From positions 3,898 through 67,897 of the forward strand of contig CAZEAC010000019.1 in assembly GCA_964510065.1 (NCBI GenBank): a DNA stretch of 64,000 nt, given 5' to 3'. The notes under the pieces were generated by a model. That model was not told where the DNA came from, searched no databases, and saw only the letters and a list, made by a program, of their open reading frames with translations. Source of the stretch: CAZEAC01 sp964510065 (GTDB taxonomy: Bacteria; Bdellovibrionota_C; UBA2361; CAIXSY01). Position 1 is the stretch's first letter, and each line of letters starts with the position of its first letter. Position numbers and translations under genes: made by a program. Shown here piece by piece: positions 57,699 to 64,000 of the stretch.

Positions 57699-59606
57699 GT
57701 GACACAAAAACTCAAAATCGCTAAGCTATCCAGATCTAGTATGTCTGCCTCCAAAGCACCTAAGAAAGTACTCTCCGAGAAACTCGAAACGGCACATAAG
57801 CAGATTAAGCTTAGGCGCCAACATAAGACTCAAGCGCAGGAAATTCAGGAAAAATTCGATTTAAATCCAGTTACCGCGCGTATTCTTGCGGCGCGCGGTT
57901 TTGACGCCGACGAGGCCTTAAAAAATTTTATAAATCCAACGCTCCGCGAGGGCATACCAACACCTGACAAGCTCAAGAACCTCGATAAAGCCTGCGCGCT
58001 TATCGCCAGCGTGGTCAATGCGAGAGGCAAGATCGCCATATGCTGTGATTTCGACGTCGATGGCCTCTCCGGTGGAGCTCAGGTACACCATTTCTTTAAC
58101 GCTATCGGCGTGAACTCCTGCGTCAAAGTTCCCGATCGATTCGAAGATGGCTATGNNNNNNNNNNTGAGAAAGACCGTGCCGAGCAACAGAAATTAGCCA
58201 AAGTCGTTCAGAAAGACAAGAAAAAATATACGGCGGAAATCAAAAAAATGCAGGCCGAGACGCGAAGAATTGATGCCCAGATTCAGAAAATGGTGCGCGA
58301 AGCGAAAGAGGGGGGATGCAGCCTTCTTATTACTATCGATTACGGCACCACCAATTTTAAAGAGTTGACCCTCGCCAAGGATCTTGGGCTCAAGACTATT
58401 GTTATCGATCACCACCACGTCGCAAACAATGATTCGCCTGCTGATGTTTTTATTAATCCGCAGCAGCATGGCTGCGGATTTGCCGGCGGCATACTTTCCG
58501 CTTCCGGTCTGGCTTGGTATCTGATAGTCGGGCTTCGCGCGGCATTAAAAGAAGCACGTGACCTGGATCCGCGCTACTATCTTGATCTCTCCTGCCTGGG
58601 CACAGTGTGTGACATGGTGCCGCTTGTTGGTCCAAATCGAGTCATCGCCAAAAAGGGCATGGAGCTACTTGAGTCGACCACTCGTGCCGGACTTCGCGCA
58701 CTTAAACAGGTTGCAGGAGTTAAAAAAAAGGTCAGCTGTACTGACATCTCTTTTGGTATCGGGCCACGCCTTAACGCCGCGGGAAGGCTCGAACATGGAT
58801 CGATGGTGATCGAGCTTCTTACAACTGCAGATGAATCTCGCGCGCTCGAGCTTGCAAATGCCTTAAATGCGCTGAACCTCGAACGTCAAGAAACCGAGTC
58901 AAGGGTCAAAGACCTTGCGATTGAGATCCTACGAAAGAGGGGAGAGCTTCCCGCTGCCATCGTCATTGGAGATAAGTCCTTTCATACTGGGGTCATCGGC
59001 ATCGTAGCGCAGCGCATGGTTGAGCTCTATTATCGGCCGACCGCGATCATGGGAATGGATGAAGAGGGTATCTTCAAAGGCTCAGTCCGCGGGATAAAGG
59101 GATTCAGCGTAGTTGAAGCACTTTCAAAGGTCTCAAAATATCTTGTGAAGTTTGGCGGCCACGAAGGTGCCGGCGGCTTCTCTCTTGAGCGTTCGAAGCT
59201 CCGTCAGTTTACAGAGGCCTTCGTCGAGGAGTGCGCCGCTCAACTTTCGGAAATCGATAGCTCCCCGATCACAGAAGCGGATACGCAATCAACTTTAGAG
59301 GAGATCTCGGTGCCGCTTGTTGACGAACTGAAAAAACTTGCCCCCTTCGGCATGGGCAATCCACAACCAGTTCTCCTCGTGAAAGGGCTCAAGGTAGTGG
59401 ACGTTCGCGAATTGAAGGGAACACACCTCAAGGCGACTCTGAGTGACGGGACCAAATTTATTACTGGGCTTCTATGGCGCCATAACACACACCCCGCCAT
59501 TAAGCGTGGCGAAACGATCAACATCGCATGCAGACCCGACTACAATAATTTCAATGGGTTGTCTGAGCTTCAGGCAATTATACAGGCGGCCGAGACAGCC
59601 TCTTAA
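57699..59606 (+). CDS. recJ: Single-stranded-DNA-specific exonuclease RecJ, with assembly gap
   Basis: A RecJ of about 635 residues as assembled. The DHH motifs are ICCDFDVDGLSGGAQVHHFF (motif I), LLITIDYGTTN, VIDHHHVAN and DLSCLGTVCDMVPLVG; DHHA1 and OB-like parts follow (FGGHEGAGGFSL, LAPFGMGNPQPVL). It degrades ssDNA 5' to 3' in repair. Ten Ns at 58156-58165 mark an assembly gap, so four residues are unknown and the real length may differ. Just after the gap is an unusual 45-residue charged coiled coil (EKDRAEQQKLAKVVQKDKKK ...), placed between PDRFEDGY and the next DHH strand. The start is GTG at 57699; ATG 57741 is possible. Confidence 0.9.
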   Translation: MTQKLKIAKLSRSSMSASKAPKKVLSEKLETAHKQIKLRRQHKTQAQEIQEKFDLNPVTARILAARGFDADEALKNFINPTLREGIPTPDKLKNLDKACALIASVVNARGKIAICCDFDVDGLSGGAQVHHFFNAIGVNSCVKVPDRFEDGYXXXXEKDRAEQQKLAKVVQKDKKKYTAEIKKMQAETRRIDAQIQKMVREAKEGGCSLLITIDYGTTNFKELTLAKDLGLKTIVIDHHHVANNDSPADVFINPQQHGCGFAGGILSASGLAWYLIVGLRAALKEARDLDPRYYLDLSCLGTVCDMVPLVGPNRVIAKKGMELLESTTRAGLRALKQVAGVKKKVSCTDISFGIGPRLNAAGRLEHGSMVIELLTTADESRALELANALNALNLERQETESRVKDLAIEILRKRGELPAAIVIGDKSFHTGVIGIVAQRMVELYYRPTAIMGMDEEGIFKGSVRGIKGFSVVEALSKVSKYLVKFGGHEGAGGFSLERSKLRQFTEAFVEECAAQLSEIDSSPITEADTQSTLEEISVPLVDELKKLAPFGMGNPQPVLLVKGLKVVDVRELKGTHLKATLSDGTKFITGLLWRHNTHPAIKRGETINIACRPDYNNFNGLSELQAIIQAAETAS

Positions 59607-59680
59607 AGTTTCATCTGTTTTTCCGTCGCGGGCGATAACAGCTACGGCATTATCAACCGGCACACTGCCAGGCTCCTTTT

Positions 59681-59842
59681 AGGGCGTCGGAGTGTTGGCA
59701 CTAACGTGCTCTGGCGACTCAATTTAATTTTTTGACCACTAAGGACGCCAAGGACACAAAGAAAACGTGGGAAAGCCAGGATTTATATGGTCTTTCCTTG
59801 GTGTCCTTTGCGTCCCTTGTGGTGAAACACTCCGACGCTCTC
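59681..59842. mobile_element. Palindromic mobile-like element family B, copy B2
   Basis: Ends AGGGCGTCGGAGTGTT and, on the other strand, GAGCGTCGGAGTGTTT. The inner arms are cgccaaggacacaaagaaaa and tccttggtgtcctttgcgtc. It is flanked on both sides by GGCTCCTTTT (59671-59680, 59843-59852), a 10-bp duplication. Compare copy B1 at 38.2 kb. Confidence 0.85.
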
Positions 59843-59884
59843 GGCTCCTTTTGACTAACTTTCTTTCAGCTGTAAAATGAAAGC

Positions 59885-60505
59885 ATGAACCGAGCATTTC
59901 ATCTCACACGAATTGAACCATCTGAAACTGTGTCCTCGATTGATGGACGTCGGACTCTTTCCGGGGCTATCTTTTCGGAGCCACTCTGTTTCGCTTCGCG
60001 CCGTGACTCCACTCGCCGTCAGGTTGAGCCCAGTGCGCTTGAAATGCTACGTAACTCCTCACGTCAAGTGAGCGCGGAGGAGTTCATGGAAGCTTTTCGC
60101 CGAGACACTTCCAACCCGCATGTGCGAAGTGACTTGAGCCGAAATGTCGAGGATCTACTGTTCGAATCAGGATTAGAGGTCTACGAGAAGCTGCAGGTGA
60201 GACAGCTTGCCAGTGGGTTCGAACGTTGCCTTGGCTTACTACACTCCCGAGCCAAGGCTGGTTTTCCAGACGTGATGACATTTTTCGCCATGTACAATTT
60301 TATTGATAGGCCTGGAAGCGATGGGGCACCGCGCCGCGAAGTGGTGCACGCTGCCGACCGAGACTATTGCCTAAAGCTTCTTGATTGTATCATTAAGATT
60401 GCCAAGACAAAGCTTCTAAACCTCTCGGTTGGGGATTCTACCGCCGAAAGCTGGCTAAAGTGCGCTCGGTTTGCCGTTCGAGCAAAAAATTACTTTGATA
60501 AGTAG
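59885..60505 (+). CDS. Protein of unknown function
   Basis: A 206-residue soluble protein without known motifs. After a variable 50-residue N-tail it is mainly helical (SAEEFMEAFRRDTSNPHVRS, ESGLEVYEKLQVRQLASGFE, HAADRDYCLKLLDCIIKIAK). It has no signal peptide. It is placed after mobile element B2 and before a stem-loop. Not recognised. Confidence 0.62.
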   Translation: MNRAFHLTRIEPSETVSSIDGRRTLSGAIFSEPLCFASRRDSTRRQVEPSALEMLRNSSRQVSAEEFMEAFRRDTSNPHVRSDLSRNVEDLLFESGLEVYEKLQVRQLASGFERCLGLLHSRAKAGFPDVMTFFAMYNFIDRPGSDGAPRREVVHAADRDYCLKLLDCIIKIAKTKLLNLSVGDSTAESWLKCARFAVRAKNYFDK

Positions 60506-60525
60506 AACGGGGCATTTTGCCTCTT

Positions 60526-60583
60526 ACATGAAAGCGTGACTGTAAGCTCCCGTCGCAAGGGAGATGCCACGCTCTTTCCGCGC
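60526..60583 (+). terminator. Two-tier stem-loop, possible terminator
   Basis: Outer stem AAAGCGTG with CACGCT-CTTT, inner stem CTCCC with GGGAG. It lies about 25 bases after the preceding gene and is followed by a short T-rich stretch (ctcttt). It could also be the leader of the next gene. Confidence 0.4.
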
Positions 60584-60696
60584 GTTCTTTGTAGGTCATA
60601 AATATGCGGATTGAAACTCAGAACTACCAACTGGCCAGCTTCTCACAAATTTGCTAATCGGTCTTTGTCATGTTTTTAGCACTTTAAGATCGCCTT

Positions 60697-62316
60697 ATGA
60701 AACACTTCACACGCTGCCTGAGCCTCGCAATTTTAATTCTTCCATCCTACGTGCATGCGATAAGGATAAAGATAAGTCAAAGAGGCTCAGCAAATACGGT
60801 CGTTGCGGCCGGAACAAGCACGCGAGACGTTCTTGAAGACAAAAGTGGAGTACTTAAGGTCAATGGGAGGACAGCCCAACTTACAGTCTTATCAAGCACG
60901 GGACCACTCAGCGTTATTTATGCCTATAAAATTGGCAGTGAAATTCTGGCACCGAAAACTGTATTAAAGAGTCCAAGCAAATACTGCGTTGGAGGAAAGG
61001 CAAAGGCTTATTCGGCGCTCAAAGCTAGCTCTGCGAATGTACGTTTAACGACTAGGTCCGAAGGTGATGTCGCATATTATACCGGTACCCTGAATACATC
61101 GAGCACAACGTCACTAAGTACGAATGCGCTTACAAATTTGGTAAGTGTCGATGACAGCTGCTTGCCGGCTGGCAATGGATTGAGCGAAGGACTTGGCTCA
61201 GCAACTACAGTCGCAACCCGAGCTGCAAAACTAAGCATAGATCAGGATGGCGACGGTCTGTTTGACGGATTCGACTCGGACATTGACGGAGACGGCGTCT
61301 TAAATAATTTCGACTCGGGATTCACTATCGTTTCTGGCTCATTTCGAGTTTTCTCAAACTTAAAAGTTGGCATTGAAAATACTTTAAATGTAAACGCGTT
61401 CGGAAGGGAGCCAACTCGAGCTGAGGTTGATACCTTAACTAACGGAACTACATTGGCCATAGAAGTTAAAGCTACGGGAACTGATGTGAGTGAGCTTAAT
61501 TGCAAAAGTTTAGGGTATTGTAGCGCAGGTGGTACTGGGCAAGTTTTGGGGACAACCAATTCCTTTCCGGGAACTGCGGGAGGAACATTCGACTCAGATA
61601 GTGATGGGAATGGCACTATTACCGCAGGTTCCACCGGAGATTTTCAGTTAGATACTAACCTTAGCGCATTCAATGAGCTCAATGCCGGTGATGGATATGT
61701 TCAAACTGTATCCAATTCATCAGGCACCTTATCTTCACTGTATGTTGCTTCGTTACAGTTTGCATACCGTGCTACCCCAGCGCTAAAGTCACTGATCATC
61801 GATCCTACAGGCACTCCAAGCACTTACAATTTTAGCTATCCAATAGCCGCTGGATCCGCAGGAACACCGAGCAATTGCATATCAGTAACACCGAATTCTG
61901 ACGGAAAAATCTTTTTTGATGTTACCGCATGGCGGCCACAGCGAAAGGGAATAGCATTTCTTGGAGAGGCTGACTTCGTGGATCTTGGAAACTCAATCAT
62001 CTCTGTCGATATCCCCAATGCACCAGCTATCTCTAGTTCGATTCCTGGTGCGGGGCCTGGACTTTGTCCAGCTGCTACCTACACTACTTCCGATACAAAC
62101 TTAAGCGCGTCCGCAGAGGGTTTGCAGGATTCCGCGGGCGACAAGGATGCGAGTGTAGCAAATACACTTAGCTTCCGTTTCGAATTGACAGAATGCCTGG
62201 CAAAGAATGGCTCCACATTAGACGCCGGAGAGGAAGTCAAACTAGACCTTCAATTTAGAAATTCTATTGGAGATAATGCGGCGGTTGCGTTTTGTGTGAA
62301 GAGGCCGACACCGTAA
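60697..62316 (+). CDS. Large secreted protein with calcium-type repeats
   Basis: A 539-residue secreted protein: signal peptide CLSLAILILPSYVHA. The N-terminal 170 residues are beta-rich (VNGRTAQLTVLSSTGPLSVI), then DQDGDGLFDGFDSDIDGDGV (thrombospondin type 3/EF-hand-like calcium loops) and a beta-rich Ser/Thr/Gly-rich C-terminal half with paired cysteines. No catalytic site is recognised. It probably belongs to the cell surface, like the proteins at 47-54 kb. Confidence 0.78.
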   Translation: MKHFTRCLSLAILILPSYVHAIRIKISQRGSANTVVAAGTSTRDVLEDKSGVLKVNGRTAQLTVLSSTGPLSVIYAYKIGSEILAPKTVLKSPSKYCVGGKAKAYSALKASSANVRLTTRSEGDVAYYTGTLNTSSTTSLSTNALTNLVSVDDSCLPAGNGLSEGLGSATTVATRAAKLSIDQDGDGLFDGFDSDIDGDGVLNNFDSGFTIVSGSFRVFSNLKVGIENTLNVNAFGREPTRAEVDTLTNGTTLAIEVKATGTDVSELNCKSLGYCSAGGTGQVLGTTNSFPGTAGGTFDSDSDGNGTITAGSTGDFQLDTNLSAFNELNAGDGYVQTVSNSSGTLSSLYVASLQFAYRATPALKSLIIDPTGTPSTYNFSYPIAAGSAGTPSNCISVTPNSDGKIFFDVTAWRPQRKGIAFLGEADFVDLGNSIISVDIPNAPAISSSIPGAGPGLCPAATYTTSDTNLSASAEGLQDSAGDKDASVANTLSFRFELTECLAKNGSTLDAGEEVKLDLQFRNSIGDNAAVAFCVKRPTP

Positions 62317-62319
62317 TTA

Positions 62320-63114
62320 TTAATCTTGCCCCTGAATTGTTACCATTATTTTCTCTTCAATCTTCCAGACCAGATCCGACATGTTTTTTGCGGCACGTTC
62401 GATTGCGTTTAATGCTTGAATAGACTGCGCGGGCAAACAGTCAGTCACTTTGGCCACAAATACCATCGCCACAATCTCTTGTAACGGATTGTTAAAATCG
62501 TTCCGAAGATCAGCTCCCAGGCTCTTGATACTCTGGTCTCGCGATTGTTGCTGCATGCTCTTGGAGGCGCGCAATTGATACACTGAATTTTTCAAGATAT
62601 CGCGAGTGTATTTTTCGTGCTCCCCGACCACTAAGAGATCCGGCGGGTTATCGAAAGAGTGAAGCGAGCTTCTAAGGCTAGCAACCGAACCATCAGGGAG
62701 CATCGGACTTGTCACGACAAGATCAAAGCGACGCTTTTTGAGAAGCCAACGTGCGAGGGTGAGAGTTGGAGCATAGAGAATGGTAGACAAGCCGAACTCT
62801 CGCTCGAGCTCCTCAGTCATGCAGGCAGCAATCTCTTCGCTCGAGTTAATGATCAGTATCTGAATTCTTCTTTCCTCCTTTTCAAAATTAGCTTTTTTAG
62901 TCGCGGCGGGCTTTCGCCTGCACACATCACTCCTTAACGGCTGCTCAATGGGAAAAACCCATTTTTCGCGATATTTCGTAGAGAGCGTTCCGCGTTGCTG
63001 CAAACGAAGCTTCGTTTCGCCGCGAAGCAGAAGAGTTCCCCGCTTTACTGGATTTGGCTTTCGGCCAAAGTTTTCGATCGACACCGCGCTCCGTAGATTA
63101 TCGTTTAACGACAA
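62320..63114 (-). CDS. Degenerate receiver plus HisKA-like protein (putative pseudo-two-component)
   Basis: A 264-residue protein. After a 75-residue basic N-tail comes a receiver-like domain (QILIINSSEEIAACMTEELE, FDLVVTSPMLPDGS), in which the phospho-acceptor Asp position of the usual DLxLPDxxG is Ser or Thr. It is followed by a helical part ADLRNDFNNPLQEIVAMVF that resembles a HisKA dimerisation helix (HExNNPL), but the His is Asn. There is no ATPase domain. So both phosphorylation sites seem lost; it may act by protein contact. The start is TTG. A metallophosphoesterase gene ends 58 bases upstream, same direction. Confidence 0.65.
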   Translation of the reverse strand: MSLNDNLRSAVSIENFGRKPNPVKRGTLLLRGETKLRLQQRGTLSTKYREKWVFPIEQPLRSDVCRRKPAATKKANFEKEERRIQILIINSSEEIAACMTEELEREFGLSTILYAPTLTLARWLLKKRRFDLVVTSPMLPDGSVASLRSSLHSFDNPPDLLVVGEHEKYTRDILKNSVYQLRASKSMQQQSRDQSIKSLGADLRNDFNNPLQEIVAMVFVAKVTDCLPAQSIQALNAIERAAKNMSDLVWKIEEKIMVTIQGQD

Positions 63115-63171
63115 CTACCGTTGCGATGCACCATAACAACATTCGAGAGACAAAAGGGCGCGAAAATAGAA

Positions 63172-64000
63172 TTACAATTCGGAAATTTCGTGAAAGGTTA
63201 ATTCGCCATTTAACAATCGTCCTACTCCAAGCTCCTGACCTGAAGCGTTAAGCACAAAGTGCAAGGGGCTGAATCTCCGACGCCACGAGTCCCTGTGGCC
63301 AAGTAGGTGTCCAGTGACGAGATACCCATTTTCTTCACCGCAAGTCCTCAGAAACGATTGAATATCGCTATCGTCATATCGAAAACTACCTCGAGGGTGT
63401 TCAATGCTTTTTGGAAGTGCCCACGTCGCCCACCCCTGAATGTTAGATATCTCGACCATTGGCCCATCACTGGTCTTAGTGGCAACAATCTCGTCGAGAG
63501 AAACACCCGGAATCGGTCCAGCATGGCTAAAAACCGCGCCTTTTCCCAAACCAACTAGTGGGAGCGCCTCAATGCAATTCGAATATAATTTAACAAACGA
63601 TGACCCGAAGAGACTATAAAGTCCAGAATAGTAGTGAGCGCTCTGATTGACTCCCTCTTTCGTCGCCCCACCTAATAACGGATCATGATTCCCCACGACC
63701 TGATATACGTTACGCGGAAACCTAATTTTAAGGTCCATTATCTCTCTCTGTGCGCGATAAGAAAGCGGCGACTGAATAAGCTTGTCACTCTCTTGCGAGT
63801 GAACTACGTCTCCTAGGAAGAGAATGCATGCCCGCTCTTTAGTTACTCGCGGAACGAGCGCACGCTTGAGTAGCTTAAGATGGTCAAGTCTGGCGTGAAG
63901 ATCTCCTACGACATAGACCGGAACATCTTTGGCCACGCTTCTAAAATCGACGACTGACCCATTTTGAAGACCGCCATGTGCGAGTCGACCTTCATTAATC
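63172..64000 (-). CDS. Calcineurin-like metallophosphoesterase, start possibly beyond window
   Basis: The minus frame contains VYVVGDLHARLDHLKLLKRA (GDxH), ILFLGDVVHS (GDxV), VYQVVGNHDPLLGG (GNHD), AVFSHAGPIPG and VTGHLLGHRDSW, the five metal-binding motifs of the family. The GTG at 63936 gives 254 residues; but the frame stays open to the edge (… HGGLQNGSVVDFRS before it), so a longer start is possible. Enzyme substrate unknown; bis-nucleotide phosphatases of this type act on Ap4A or on proteins. It is upstream of the degenerate two-component-like gene. Confidence 0.85.
   Translation of the reverse strand, partial: INEGRLAHGGLQNGSVVDFRSVAKDVPVYVVGDLHARLDHLKLLKRALVPRVTKERACILFLGDVVHSQESDKLIQSPLSYRAQREIMDLKIRFPRNVYQVVGNHDPLLGGATKEGVNQSAHYYSGLYSLFGSSFVKLYSNCIEALPLVGLGKGAVFSHAGPIPGVSLDEIVATKTSDGPMVEISNIQGWATWALPKSIEHPRGSFRYDDSDIQSFLRTCGEENGYLVTGHLLGHRDSWRRRFSPLHFVLNASGQELGVGRLLNGELTFHEISEL

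Noticed and set aside
60526..60583. Possible riboswitch before the 60697 gene
   Set aside because: The structure matches none of the classes I can recall; kept only as a stem-loop.

Overview
The window looks like chromosomal DNA from a Gram-negative, flagellated, probably uncultured bacterium. It fits best with the broad, older sense of Deltaproteobacteria. The signs are separate b' and b type ATP synthase stalk sequences, a parA-parB-bactofilin block beside the F1 operon, a SAM-I riboswitch on a methionine operon, many lipoproteins and signal peptides, multihaem cytochrome c, and type II secretion/type IV pilus type ATPase. A run of ten Ns inside recJ shows a draft assembly. No rRNA or tRNA genes were recognised.

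Layout. 0-8 kb: mltG (cut by the left edge) and ruvX, a frameshifted LysM/M23 endopeptidase, a transglutaminase-like protein, cinA, a TrmA/RlmD-type rRNA methyltransferase carrying an in-frame palindromic insert, a receiver protein and a membrane-anchored hydrolase. 8-12.3 kb: a leftward methionine operon (fungal-type cystathionine gamma-synthase, metX, class V PLP enzyme) behind a well-conserved SAM-I riboswitch. 12.6-17.6 kb: phoH, HD-family c-di-AMP phosphodiesterase, ybeY and three less known genes. 18-25 kb: small exported proteins, a four-LysM cysteine-peptidase-like protein, prfB with its programmed frameshift, an alpha-oxoamine synthase homologue without its PLP lysine, and a lipoprotein. 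25.3-34.1 kb: three parS sites, parA, parB, bactofilin, then the ATP synthase genes b'-b (fused), delta, alpha, gamma, beta, epsilon. 34-42 kb: a flagellin with a seven-repeat FG-GAP insert, a tetrahaem cytochrome pair, a VapBC-type module, an unusual sigma-70 factor and a solute-binding protein. 42-47.5 kb: GspE/PilB ATPase, rppH, a GT-C glycosyltransferase and a VOC protein. 47.5-57.4 kb: exported proteins (M11-like metalloprotease, lipoproteins, a propeller plus ten thrombospondin-type-3 repeats), rarD and an M50-like membrane protease. 57.7-64 kb: recJ, unknown exported and regulatory proteins, and a metallophosphoesterase at the right edge.

How it works together. The parS/ParA/ParB block is the chromosome segregation centre, so the replication origin is probably near. 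The atp genes encode F1 plus the peripheral stalk; subunits a and c are not here. The met operon makes cystathionine from O-acetylhomoserine and should be shut off by S-adenosylmethionine. Many genes serve the cell surface.

The genome is also rich in short palindromic elements. At least four kinds occur here: a cacagagacacagag family (five copies), a second family with 9-10 bp flanking duplications (two copies), a 180-bp element with perfect 18-bp ends between CTAG sites, and a 180-bp palindrome inserted in frame in the RNA methyltransferase gene. The observations I rate highest are the FG-GAP flagellin, the lysine-less alpha-oxoamine synthase, the in-frame palindromic insert, the b'-b fusion and the riboswitch-controlled fungal-type cystathionine synthase.
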